Shown: positions 7,861-15,819 of the stretch, piece by piece
How positions within the stretch are numbered: the first letter of the stretch is position 1
Layout: each line of letters begins with the position of its first letter
Origin: JANNGZ01 sp031404155
GTDB lineage: Bacteria; Pseudomonadota; Gammaproteobacteria; Burkholderiales; Burkholderiaceae_C
Assembly: GCA_031404155.1 (NCBI GenBank)
Contig: JANNGZ010000155.1
Coordinates: 1-26,821, forward strand
DNA: 26,821 bases
Reading direction: 5' to 3'
Notes under the pieces: model-generated
Databases searched by the model: none
Seen by the model: the letters and a program-made list of their open reading frames with translations, nothing else
Told to the model about the DNA's origin: nothing
Translations under genes and position numbers: made by a program

Positions 7861-8487
7861 TCAAACCCGCACCAGGCGGTTGCCGCCCTCGATGCGCACC
7901 CGGTCGCCAACACGCAGCTCGCCCGGGTTCGCCACCTCGAAGACACGCGCGGCGCCCTGGTCCAGGCGGATCAAGATGCGAAACACGTCGCGCGCCACAC
8001 GTTCGGCCTGGTCGCGCTCGATTTCATTGCCGATGATCGCGCCGCCCACCGCGCCGAGCACCGTGCCCACGCCACGGCCGTCGTGGCCGCTGCCGACGCT
8101 GCGCCCCACCACCGCGCCGACCACACCCCCAATGACCGCGCCCGCACCCAGGGGCTCGCCGCGCAAGCGCAGCCGCTCGATGTTGCGCACCTGGCCGTAC
8201 TCGACCTGCGCCTGTGCCGGCCCTTGCCATTGCCCTTGCGGCTGACCTTGCGCCACCGGCGGCGCCCCGCGCCGCTCGCTGTAGATCGGCGGCCGGTCCT
8301 GCGGCGCTTGCTGGGAATACGGTGGTGGGGGGGCCTGGACCAGCGGAGGTGCGGGTTGTGGCTGCGGGTGTGGTTGCGGCGCATGCTGCACCGGCGGCGC
8401 GTGGCGCGGCGCCGGCACCACGATGCAGGCCGCCAACAGCGCCGCGGCCGAAATTGGCACCACCACGCGAGCAATCATTCGCAACAT
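7861..8487 (-). CDS. Glycine-zipper 2TM-domain outer membrane lipoprotein
   Basis: A 208-residue predicted lipoprotein. The signal peptide MLRMIARVVVPISAAALLAAC ends in the lipobox LLAAC with the lipidated Cys at 21. A Pro/Gln-rich, low-complexity linker spans about 25-90 (HAPQPHPQPQPAPP, QAPPPPYSQQ). A glycine-zipper segment follows at about 113-150 (GAGAVIGGVVGAVVGRSVGSG, GTVLGAVGGAIIGNEIE), the SlyB/17-kDa-antigen type 2TM module. The tail has a short beta-rich domain (FRILIRLDQGAARVFEV, GDRVRIEGGNRLVRV), as in SlyB-like envelope proteins. AAGGGGA precedes the ATG. Its role is probably in outer-membrane integrity; no partner is evident next to it. Confidence 0.88.
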   Translation of the reverse strand: MLRMIARVVVPISAAALLAACIVVPAPRHAPPVQHAPQPHPQPQPAPPLVQAPPPPYSQQAPQDRPPIYSERRGAPPVAQGQPQGQWQGPAQAQVEYGQVRNIERLRLRGEPLGAGAVIGGVVGAVVGRSVGSGHDGRGVGTVLGAVGGAIIGNEIERDQAERVARDVFRILIRLDQGAARVFEVANPGELRVGDRVRIEGGNRLVRV

Positions 8488-8586
8488 TCGAGAATCCCCT
8501 TGCGGCGGCGGCCACAGCGGCCGCGAACTCCGACATCAGCCTAACGCCGGAATCCGCCCTTTGGTTGATCCAAGGGTGTCACAAGG

Positions 8587-9741
8587 TCACAAGTTCAGCA
8601 GCGGCACGATCCGTTGCACAAACCAGCCGAGCGCGATCACGATCGCCGTTGCCGATCCAGCCTGCAGCACCCAGCGCTGGTAGCCGCCGCGCGCGCGGCC
8701 CAGGTACAGCAAGGGAACCACCGTTGCGACGATCACGATCTGCCCGGCTTCGAGCCCCAGGTTGAATTTCAGCAAGGCCCAGCCGAAGGTCGCGGCAGGC
8801 AACTCCAGCTCGGCCAGCACACCGGCAAAACCGAAACCGTGGATCAGGCCGAAGCCGAAGGTGATAAAGGCCCTCGCGCGGCCGAAGATCGGGCGCAGGT
8901 TGTCCAGCGCCGCCACCGCGATCGTTAGCGCGATCGCCGGCTCGACGAACCAGCCCGGCAAGGTGAATATGCCCAGCGCGGCCAGCGCCAGCGTGATCGA
9001 GTGCGCCACCGTGAACAGCGTGACGATGCCAAGCACCGGCAGGAAGGCTTCGCGCCAATTTTCCACCGGGCCCCAGCCGCGCTCGCCGCGCCGCAGCACC
9101 GCTGGCAGCAGCAGGCAGAGCAGGAAGAGCAAATGGTCGTAACCGGTGACGATGTGATGTACGCCTTCAGCGAAGAAGGACGCGGGGGGCTCGGCGCTGC
9201 CGGCCTTGGCTGCATCTTGTGTGGTCGAAGCCACCGACGCGGGCGCCGTCGGGTCGAGCAGGCGCACTTCGGTGGAGCCGTCGGCATGGTCGACGCGCGC
9301 GATGCCGCGGTGCGTGGCGTCGACCTCGGCGAGCAAGCTGTAGCCGATGGCGCCCTCCCGCGTCAGCGCACAGGCCGCGGAAAACGTCAGCACCGCGTAG
9401 ACGCCGTCGCCACGCTTCTCCAACGCGCGCTGTGGGTCAACGCGCCATTCGCAGCCGGGCACCACGAGGCGCTTCAGGGCGTAGGCCTCGATCGCCGGCC
9501 ACGCGGCCTTCACCTCGCCCCAGGTGAGGCTGCGGTCGCCGTTGGCGTCGAGTTCGAGCACCGTGTCCAGGTCGCGCAACGCGATGTCCCAGCGCACCCC
9601 GAGTTCCTGCGCCTGCGGCTTGAACACCAGGTACGAGTCGCTCGGCTTGTGCGCCCAGGCCGGTGCCGGGGCGAACATCATGAGCGCCGGCAGCAAGGCC
9701 GCCCGCAGCGCCGCGCGCCAGCCGCGCTCAGCGCAAAGCAT
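8587..9741 (-). CDS. HupE/UreJ-family membrane protein with periplasmic EF-hand-like loop
   Basis: A 384-residue inner membrane protein of the HupE/UreJ_2 type; the substrate is unknown (characterised HupE and UreJ relatives are linked to nickel). A signal sequence is at 1-30 (ends PAWA-HKPSDSYL). A periplasmic domain of about 165 residues follows, with a canonical EF-hand loop, DANGDRSLTWGE, around residue 65. After it comes the family motif FFAEGVHHIVTGYDHLLFLL and about six transmembrane helices, with histidines at FTVAHSITLAL and FGLIHGFGFAGVL. The start at 9741 has a strong GGAGG seven bases upstream, inside the end of the TPR gene, which it overlaps by 14 bases. It is the last gene of the DUF4331 set. 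No hydrogenase or urease genes are in the window, so a nickel role is not supported by context. Confidence 0.88.
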   Translation of the reverse strand: MLCAERGWRAALRAALLPALMMFAPAPAWAHKPSDSYLVFKPQAQELGVRWDIALRDLDTVLELDANGDRSLTWGEVKAAWPAIEAYALKRLVVPGCEWRVDPQRALEKRGDGVYAVLTFSAACALTREGAIGYSLLAEVDATHRGIARVDHADGSTEVRLLDPTAPASVASTTQDAAKAGSAEPPASFFAEGVHHIVTGYDHLLFLLCLLLPAVLRRGERGWGPVENWREAFLPVLGIVTLFTVAHSITLALAALGIFTLPGWFVEPAIALTIAVAALDNLRPIFGRARAFITFGFGLIHGFGFAGVLAELELPAATFGWALLKFNLGLEAGQIVIVATVVPLLYLGRARGGYQRWVLQAGSATAIVIALGWFVQRIVPLLNL

Positions 9742-10882
9742 CGTCGAGCCTCCGGTCGACCATGCCGATCGTGACGGCCAGTTGCCGCACCTCGGCCTGC
9801 GCTGCGGCGTCGCCCGCCGCGCGGGCGGTCTGCGCCATCAGCAGCAGGTCGACCGGCTCCTTTTGCACCCGCAGGTTGGTTTTGGCCAACTGCAAGGCCC
9901 GCTGTGCGTCGCCGTCCACGTGCAGGACAAACATCGCAATCTCACGCGCATGTGCCGCGTCGGCGCGCAGTGCGGCATCGGCAAAACGCTCCCGCAGTTG
10001 GGCTGCCTCGGTGCTCGCTTCCGGCCGGCCGAGCGCCTGGTTCGCCCGCACCACGCGCACCAGCACCGAGTCGCTGCGCGGCTGCGAGGCCAGCACCCGC
10101 AGCGCGTCCTCGAACTTGCGCCGCGCCAGCAGTTGGTCGGCAAGCACCAGCGACGCGTAGCCATCGCCAGGCGTTGCCGCAAGCGCGGCCCGCAAGGCGC
10201 GCTCCGCGGCGTCGGCGCGCCCGGCGCGCTGTTCGAGCTCACCCAGGCTGGTGAACAGCCAGGAACGTGTGCCGGCGTCGCTGGTCTGCGCAAGCAGGTT
10301 CTCGAACGAGCGGCGCGCCAAGTCATGGCGGCCGCGCAACGCATCGTTCTCCGCCACGCAGGCTGTGGCGTGCAGCGCGGCGCGCAGCTGCGCGAGTTGC
10401 GCGCAGGCTTTGTCCGACATCTCGTAGCGGCCCTGCAGCCGGTGTATCGTGGCCAGCGTCAGCCAGGCCTGCTGCTGCGCCGCGTCGCGCGCCACCAGCG
10501 CTTCGAGGCGCTTGATCGCGTTGTCGAAGTCGTGCAGGTACTGCTCGACCGTGGCCAGCGCCACGATCGCCGCGGCGGGCGCATTCGGATCCTGGGACCA
10601 GGGGCGCAGCAGCGTGAGGGCACGCCCGGCCGGACGCGGGTCCCCCTCCGCGCGCGAACGCGCGAGCAGCGCGATCGCCTGCGTGGCCGCATCCGCAGCC
10701 GACAAGGCAGCGGCCGCCGACGCGCCCGCAACCGCCACCGGCGCGCGCGCGCTGCGTTGCGGCAGCTTCTCCACCACCTCGGCGTCGTCGCGCGGCAGCA
10801 GCGGCGCGGTGCTGGCTGTGCCCGTGGCAAACCCCGCCGCCACGAGCAATGCAAGCCAGCGCAAGCAGTGCAGAAGTCTCAT
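9728..10882 (-). CDS. Exported tetratricopeptide-repeat protein
   Basis: A 384-residue protein with a signal peptide (MRLLHCLRWLALLVAAGFATGTAS) and an Ala-rich helical chain with TPR-like repeats. Examples are AIVALATVEQYLHDFDNAIKRLEAL at about 108-132, AWLTLATIHRLQGRYEMSDKAC, ENDALRGRHDLARRSFENLL, SLGELEQRAGRADAAERALRAAL and VLADQLLARRKFEDALRVLAS. TPRs bind partner proteins, so this is likely a periplasmic scaffold. It lies between the DUF4331/lipoprotein pair and the HupE-like gene and ends inside the latter, which suggests coupled translation. Only a weak Shine-Dalgarno precedes the ATG. A terminator-like hairpin 19 bases upstream may lower its expression relative to DUF4331. Confidence 0.85.
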   Translation of the reverse strand: MRLLHCLRWLALLVAAGFATGTASTAPLLPRDDAEVVEKLPQRSARAPVAVAGASAAAALSAADAATQAIALLARSRAEGDPRPAGRALTLLRPWSQDPNAPAAAIVALATVEQYLHDFDNAIKRLEALVARDAAQQQAWLTLATIHRLQGRYEMSDKACAQLAQLRAALHATACVAENDALRGRHDLARRSFENLLAQTSDAGTRSWLFTSLGELEQRAGRADAAERALRAALAATPGDGYASLVLADQLLARRKFEDALRVLASQPRSDSVLVRVVRANQALGRPEASTEAAQLRERFADAALRADAAHAREIAMFVLHVDGDAQRALQLAKTNLRVQKEPVDLLLMAQTARAAGDAAAQAEVRQLAVTIGMVDRRLDDALR

Positions 10883-10900
10883 CGTGAAATTCCAGCCCCA

Positions 10901-10936
10901 TCAAGAAGAAGCGGGCCGACATCGCTGGCGGCCCGC
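10901..10936 (-). terminator. Hairpin with U-rich tail between small lipoprotein and TPR gene
   Basis: On the minus strand GCGGGCCG (10936-10929) pairs perfectly with CGGCCCGC (10918-10911) around a 10-base loop and is followed by TTCTTCTTG. The tail is imperfect, so this may be a weak terminator that sets a lower level for the downstream genes. Confidence 0.6.
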
Positions 10937-10959
10937 CTCGTTTCGTCACACCGGCAGCG

Positions 10960-11226
10960 TCAGCCGCCGCCGGTCGCCTCCGGGTCGCTGTCCTCGGGCG
11001 ACGGCGGCGCGAAGCTTAGCGGGTCGTAGGCGTCGCGCTGTTCCCAGTCTTCCTTGGACAGCGCGGTGAGCCAGCCGGCCATGTGCGCCGCGCTCAGGCT
11101 CGCCTCACCGGGCACCTTGGCCAGAACACCCTCAAGCACCACCACCGGCTCGGCAGACCCACCGCCGCAAGCGGCCAGCAGGGTCGCCGAACTCAGCACC
11201 ACGATCGTCGACAGATGGTGTCTCAT
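10960..11226 (-). CDS. Small lipoprotein of the DUF4331 cluster
   Basis: An 88-residue predicted lipoprotein of unknown function. The signal peptide MRHHLSTIVVLSSATLLAAC has lipobox LLAAC with Cys20, followed by GGGSAEPVVVLEGVLAKVPGEAS. The short mature part contains AHMAGWLTALSKEDWEQRDAYDPLSF and an acidic, Gly-ended tail (PSPEDSDPEATGGG). Its Shine-Dalgarno (GGAG, 8 bases before the ATG) lies in the 14 bases after the DUF4331 stop, so the two genes are surely co-transcribed. No enzymatic motif is visible; a partner or anchor for the DUF4331 protein is a guess from position. Confidence 0.8.
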   Translation of the reverse strand: MRHHLSTIVVLSSATLLAACGGGSAEPVVVLEGVLAKVPGEASLSAAHMAGWLTALSKEDWEQRDAYDPLSFAPPSPEDSDPEATGGG

Positions 11227-11240
11227 GATCGTGGCTCCGC

Positions 11241-12893
11241 TCAGCTGCCCGCGCCGGGGATCGGCGTGAACAGGTACGGGAAGGTCGACAGCAGCGGCAC
11301 CACCGCCTGGTCGACCGCGTCATGCAGCGCGGCCGAGGTTGCGCGCAGCGGCACCTTGTTGAAGCGGCACTCCGAACTCAGCGTGGTCGCCGGGCTGCCG
11401 GGGATGACGAAGGTGTTGAGGCCGAGCACGTTGTTGTTGTCCGCCTCGGCCAGCGAGCCGAGTTGCGCATTGCTGTTGAGCACGCACAGGCCGCCGGCCA
11501 CCGCCACCAGCGCGATGTCGACCACGTCGTCCTTCGGACGGCGCCCGTTCGGGAAACCGGCCAGGTCGATCGCCGAGCCCAGGTTGCCGGCACCGCCCAC
11601 ACGCAGCACTTCGCCGGCAACGCCGAGTCGGTTCTGCTGGGCGAACGGCACCGGGGCGATCGCGGTGTTCAGGCGCAGCATTTCAGACGGCACCACGTTG
11701 GCCGGCTTGTTGACGCCGCCGATGCCGGTGAGGAACACGTTGAGCAGGTCCGTGCGCGGCAGGTTCAGCGGCGCGATGCTGTCCACACCGGTGCCCAGCG
11801 CAATTTCGAGCAGGCGCGGCAGCGTCGGGTTGGTCACGTACTTGGCGAACTGGAGGTCGTCAGCCGGCTTGGAGCTGTTGAACTTGTCCTTGTCGGGCAG
11901 GCCGATCACCACCTCGTTGACCAGCGGGTTGCCCAGGCGGGAGACCTGCACCCAGGCGCCACCGGCGATGCCGGTGGTCTGGTGGCCGGACTTCGGCTTC
12001 GGATTCAGCAGCGAACCTTGGCGCAGGCTGGCCGTGGTCCAGCCGCCGATCACCGTCTCGCTGCCTTGGGTGAGGCAACTCTTGTGCACCTCGACCGCCA
12101 TTGAGCTCACGTTGGCATCGTCGATGGTGTTGGGCACCGCGCCGATGTTGGCCGGGTTGGTGATCACGGCCACCGGCGCGTTCACCAGGTCGAAGATCGT
12201 GCCCAGGTTCACCGCGAAGGCTTCCTTGCGCTGGCCGACAAACAGCTTCGCCGGCATGCTGCAGCCGGGGATGTTGACGCTGTAGATGTGCTTGCCGGCG
12301 TAGTCGGCGTAGTTCGGGATCGTCTTGGTGCCGATGTTGTCCACCGGCTTGTCGAAGGTGGCGCTGCCGCCGGTGGCGTTGGTAACCGAGCCGCGTGTGC
12401 CCTTGCGGCGGTCACCGCGGATCACGTCCACGGTATAGGTCTCGTTCACGTTCAGCGTCGCGGCGTTGCGGTCGGCCACCTGGCCGGCCTGGATCAGCGG
12501 GATCGCCACGTTCTCGGCACCGATCGGCAGCGTGATGCCCTTGAGCGCGTTCTTGAAGCGGAACTGGAAGGTGATGTCTTCCTTGGCGTCGCCGTTGTTG
12601 TCGACGTGGATCTCGTAGAGCGCATTCGGATCCATCGAGAAGTAGTTCGGGCCGCCGTACGGGGCCTGGAGCGGCTGGTAGTTGGCGATCAGGGTCACGT
12701 AGTCGGCGCGGCCGGTTTCGTAGCTGCGGAACATGTAGAAGTCGGTCCCGTCCACCTTCGGCGCGGTGGCGATGAACGGTGCCTCGCGGTGGCTCGACGC
12801 CAGCGCGGGGTTGAGCAGGGTGCCGGCAGCGGTGGCCGCGACGGCCAGGGCGATGGGCAGCAGACGATGTGTCTGTGAGCGTTGCGTTTTCAT
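11241..12893 (-). CDS. DUF4331 domain-containing exported protein
   Basis: A 550-residue secreted or periplasmic protein of the DUF4331 family, whose biochemical role is not established. A signal peptide covers about 1-32 (LLPIALAVAATAAGTLLNPALA). The mature protein starts with the family hallmark SSHREAPFIATAPKVDGTDFYMFRSYE, then YVTLIANYQPLQAPYGGPNYFSMDPNALYEIHVDNNGDAKEDITFQFRF. The DNNGDAKED stretch resembles a calcium-binding loop. The start is ATG 12893, preceded by AAAGGA; an upstream start at 12962 would add an unlikely basic N-terminus. It leads the set DUF4331-lipoprotein-TPR-HupE. The 240 bases upstream hold no gene and probably its promoter, but I cannot point to a convincing -35/-10. 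Confidence 0.92.
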   Translation of the reverse strand: MKTQRSQTHRLLPIALAVAATAAGTLLNPALASSHREAPFIATAPKVDGTDFYMFRSYETGRADYVTLIANYQPLQAPYGGPNYFSMDPNALYEIHVDNNGDAKEDITFQFRFKNALKGITLPIGAENVAIPLIQAGQVADRNAATLNVNETYTVDVIRGDRRKGTRGSVTNATGGSATFDKPVDNIGTKTIPNYADYAGKHIYSVNIPGCSMPAKLFVGQRKEAFAVNLGTIFDLVNAPVAVITNPANIGAVPNTIDDANVSSMAVEVHKSCLTQGSETVIGGWTTASLRQGSLLNPKPKSGHQTTGIAGGAWVQVSRLGNPLVNEVVIGLPDKDKFNSSKPADDLQFAKYVTNPTLPRLLEIALGTGVDSIAPLNLPRTDLLNVFLTGIGGVNKPANVVPSEMLRLNTAIAPVPFAQQNRLGVAGEVLRVGGAGNLGSAIDLAGFPNGRRPKDDVVDIALVAVAGGLCVLNSNAQLGSLAEADNNNVLGLNTFVIPGSPATTLSSECRFNKVPLRATSAALHDAVDQAVVPLLSTFPYLFTPIPGAGS

Positions 12894-13133
12894 GGGGCGT
12901 CCTTTGGGCTGTTGATCCGACAACCGGGCGCAACCGCGTCCGGCAACCGGCCGGGTCAGCACTCGCTCATCCGGCCTGTGTCGCCTTTACGCGGCACACC
13001 CTGTTCTGGATGCAGCAGCGTGAAAACGCTCACACCGGGACAGCAAAAACCGCGGTCGGCGCCGAGGCGCAATGTTCACCGGCGCACAGAGCAACGGCCC
13101 GCACCGCAGGCGTCGGCGCTTCCCGCTCGGAAT

Positions 13134-13559
13134 TCAGGCCAGCGGCTGCGCGTCGATGCTCGGCTGCTCCACCAGGGCTTCGAACTCGTCGGCGAGTTGG
13201 CGGCTTTGAGCCACTGCACCGGACCAGGCGCGCACTCGCGCCGCCACATCGTCGCCGTAGTGTTTGAAGTCGTTGCGGTCAGGGAGCTTGGCGTTGGGCA
13301 TCGTGGCCGCCACCCATTGCGGGTCGGGCGCGATCAGCACCACGTTGCTCAGGCGTTCGCTGGCGCGGTGCCGGTGTTTCAGCGCCTTGTCGAGCCAGCC
13401 CGGCACCACGGCCTTCTGGAAGTACGGATACAGCACCAGGCCCTGGTGCATCGACGCGTAGTCCAGGTGCAGGTGGTAGTCGGTGATGCCGCCGTTCAGG
13501 CCGCGGTCTCTCAGATGCTGCCGGGCACGGGGCCCGGCAAAGATTTGGAGTGCCTGCAT
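13134..13559 (-). pseudogene. Internally deleted patatin-like phospholipase remnant
   Basis: A 141-residue open frame that joins the two ends of a protein family normally around 400 residues. Residues 1-21 (MQALQIFAGPRARQHLRDRGL) match the N-terminus I know for a proteobacterial patatin-like phospholipase family. From residue 22 on (NGGITDYHLHLDYASM, LVLYPYFQKAVVPGWLDKALKHRHRA, PNAKLPDRNDFKHYGDD) it matches the C-terminal third. The nucleophile-elbow serine region (GxSxG) is absent. The catalytic Asp of the usual DGG motif reads Asn, exactly at the junction near 13494-13499. The join is in frame, so a short protein could still be made, but it cannot be an active patatin lipase. Family assignment rests on memory of the motifs, without an alignment. 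Confidence 0.75.
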
Positions 13560-13686
13560 GGGGCGGCACCTTAGCGGCGGCGTCCTCGGGTGCCGCCACG
13601 CGGGCACAAGCTTCAGCGCGGATTCGCGCGCAGCCGGTCAGCGCAGTGGTGGTTCCGGGGTGAGCAGGCCACGATAGCCAACCCGA

Positions 13687-14127
13687 TCAACGGTCGTTGA
13701 CCGCTTGCACCCGCCGGTCCCAGCGGTCGCCTTTGTCTGCGACCGGGCGCCTGGCGCTGAACTCGTGCAGACGCAACAGCTCTTGCGCCACGATCGGCGC
13801 AAAGCCCTTGCGCTTGACCAGGCGTCGATCGACCATCAGTTCGTCGAGCACCTGCTCCACCAGCGCTGGGTCGCGCCAGCACAGCGCGAGTTTGTTGGCC
13901 AGGCGTGGGTGGCGGCTGCACAGGTGGGTGGGGCGCAGGCCGGACGGCAAGCTGGCCAGCCAGCGCTGCGCGGTGCTGGTGAGTGCGCGGTCGAGCTCGC
14001 GCTCGGGCTCACGTGCACGCGGGCCGTCGCTGTCGTTCAAAGGGCGCGGTGGCCGGGGCTGGATCGCCCAGGCGCGCGCTTTCGCAGCCGCCGAAGGGCG
14101 CTTGAAGAGGCGCTCGAACAGGTTCAT
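13687..14127 (-). CDS. Hypothetical protein, basic, 146 residues
   Basis: I do not recognise this gene. The product has no signal peptide or membrane segment and is strongly basic. An N-terminal low-complexity part (MNLFERLFKRPSAAAKARAW, then PRPPRPLNDSDGPRAREPERELD) is followed by a compact helical part from about residue 50: AQRWLASLPSGLRPTHLCSRHPRLANKLALCWRDPALVEQVLDELMVDRR, then KGFAPIVAQELLRLHEF. The well-formed C-terminal domain argues that it is a real gene, probably one of the uncharacterised proteins shared by Burkholderiales. It stands alone, 127 bases from the phospholipase remnant and 203 bases from the amidase gene; both spacers look empty of genes. Confidence 0.65.
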   Translation of the reverse strand: MNLFERLFKRPSAAAKARAWAIQPRPPRPLNDSDGPRAREPERELDRALTSTAQRWLASLPSGLRPTHLCSRHPRLANKLALCWRDPALVEQVLDELMVDRRLVKRKGFAPIVAQELLRLHEFSARRPVADKGDRWDRRVQAVNDR

Positions 14128-14330
14128 TGGTGGCCCGGGCTACACATACACCGGGCAGCATAAGCCGCGAACGGCGCGCCTCTGCGCTTCGAGGCAGCAC
14201 GCATCCGCAGGCAGCGTGACCTGCGCACGATTGCGGCCTCTGCTCGTGTTCGCGGGTTCAACTTTCGCCGCATGGGGCCCAAGCTCGTGCCCCCCGCGCA
14301 AGGTTTGCCACGCCCCTCGCCGCAGCGCCT

Positions 14331-15794
14331 TCACCAAGCCATCGGCGGCGCCACGAAGCTGTGGTATTCGCGCTCCAGCCACTGCGCAAAGCGCAGGCAT
14401 TCCGGGTCGGCAAACGCGGGCCCGATGATCTGCGCACCGACCGGCAAACCCTGTGCGCTCAAGCCCAGCGGCACCGCGGTGGCCGGCAATCCCACCGTGG
14501 TCGGATAGCCGGCCCAGAACAGCGCGTCGGTGCTCGGCTGGTCGTGGCCGTTGACCGGGACCATGCGTTCCCAGCGTTCGCCCTTCTTGTTGTGCTCGAA
14601 CGCGGGCGTGGTGGCCACCGGGCAGATCAGCAGGTCGAAGCGCTCGAAAAAGTCGCGCCACTGCCGGCGCAGTTTTTCGCGCGTCTGGTCCATCTGCTGC
14701 CAGCGCCTGTGCGTGGTGGTGATGCCGCGCCACATGCGCGCCGGGTAGCGCAAGTCTTCGTCGCTCACCTCGCGCACCGCGCCGATCGCCTCCGCGAAAT
14801 CGGCGTCCGAGGTTTTGGCGCCGGTGGCCGCACGCAGCAGGTGCAGGTAGACCTCGTGGCTCTCGGCACTGGCCACCGGCCTGGCATCGTCCACCACCTG
14901 TACGCCACGCGAGCGCAGGAAGCTGGCCAGCTCGTGCAGCGCGCTTTGCACGCTCGAGTCCACCTCGGCCTGCGGGTCGTCGTAGATGATCGCCACGCGG
15001 CAGCGTGTCGGCGGCACGCCGCGGTCGCGCCACTGCGCGGGCAGCCGACCCATCGGCCCCATCGATTCGAGCGGCGACGCGGCGATGTCCAGCGCCAGGG
15101 ACAGGTCGAACGCGCTGCGCGCCATCGGGCCCACCACGGCCAGGTCCATGGTGTCGTTGTTTTCGCCGCCGGGCAGTTCCTGCCCGGTCATCGGCACCAC
15201 GCCCCAGGTGGGCTTGTGCCCCCACACGCCGCAGTAGTGCGCCGGGTTGCGAATCGACGCGCCGATATCGCTGCCGAACTCCAGCCCGGTGAGCCCCGCG
15301 GCCAGCGCCGCCGCCGAGCCACCCGAGGAGCCGCCGGGAATCCGCGCCAGGTCCCACGGGTTGCTGGTGGTGCCATAGACCGGATTGAAGCTCTGCCAGT
15401 CGGCCAGCGACACCGGCACGTTGGTCTTGCCGAACACCACCGCGCCCGCGTCCATCAAACGCTGCACCACCACCGCCGGCTCCTGCGCGATGTTGTCGCG
15501 CATCGTCTCGAAGCCCCAGGTGGTCGCCAGGCCGGGCAGGTTGAAGGATTCCTTCACCGTCATCGGCACACCGTGCAGCGGGCCCCAGCTCTGGCCGCGC
15601 GCCAGCGCGGCGTCGGCGTTGCGTGCGCGCCGTGTGGCCCGCTCAGTGTCGAGCGCAATCACCGCGTTGACCTTCGGGTTGTAGCGCTCGATGCGCGCCA
15701 GGTAGAGCTCGAGCAGTTCGAGCGAAGAGAGCTCGCCACGGCGGATGCGCAGCGCCAGCTCGTGCGCGGGGAGGAAGGCGATCTCGTCGGACAT
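14331..15794 (-). CDS. Amidase-signature family hydrolase (first of two)
   Basis: A 487-residue cytoplasmic amidase-signature enzyme that should hydrolyse a carboxamide; the substrate is unknown. The Ser-cisSer-Lys triad is intact: Lys81 in MTVKES, the Gly/Ser-rich core PGGSSGGSAAALAAG at 153-167 with the cis-Ser, and nucleophile Ser180 in GSDIGASIRNPAHYCGV. The C-terminus carries the usual TTVGLPATAVPLGLSAQGLPVGAQIIGP. The start is ATG 15794 (MSDEIAFLPAHELA), with no clear Shine-Dalgarno, 25 bases after the stop of the other amidase gene. Sequence similarity to that neighbour is limited to the signature, so they are not a recent duplication. With the Bug receptor upstream they look like an uptake and hydrolysis operon. 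Confidence 0.93.
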   Translation of the reverse strand: MSDEIAFLPAHELALRIRRGELSSLELLELYLARIERYNPKVNAVIALDTERATRRARNADAALARGQSWGPLHGVPMTVKESFNLPGLATTWGFETMRDNIAQEPAVVVQRLMDAGAVVFGKTNVPVSLADWQSFNPVYGTTSNPWDLARIPGGSSGGSAAALAAGLTGLEFGSDIGASIRNPAHYCGVWGHKPTWGVVPMTGQELPGGENNDTMDLAVVGPMARSAFDLSLALDIAASPLESMGPMGRLPAQWRDRGVPPTRCRVAIIYDDPQAEVDSSVQSALHELASFLRSRGVQVVDDARPVASAESHEVYLHLLRAATGAKTSDADFAEAIGAVREVSDEDLRYPARMWRGITTTHRRWQQMDQTREKLRRQWRDFFERFDLLICPVATTPAFEHNKKGERWERMVPVNGHDQPSTDALFWAGYPTTVGLPATAVPLGLSAQGLPVGAQIIGPAFADPECLRFAQWLEREYHSFVAPPMAW

Positions 15795-15819
15795 ATTTTT
15801 TGTAGAGCGATCAGGTTGA

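Noticed and set aside
8557..8576. Hairpin in the spacer between the HupE-like gene and the glycine-zipper lipoprotein gene
   Set aside because: The stem is bulged and there is no T-tract on either strand, so it is not a supportable terminator.
8587..9741. HupE-like gene as part of a hydrogenase or urease locus
   Set aside because: No hydrogenase or urease structural or accessory genes occur in the window; the neighbours are DUF4331 and TPR genes.
13018..13033. Small inverted repeat (GTGA, six bases, TCAC) upstream of the DUF4331 gene
   Set aside because: Only four bases per arm; too short to separate from chance in a GC-rich spacer, although an operator is possible.
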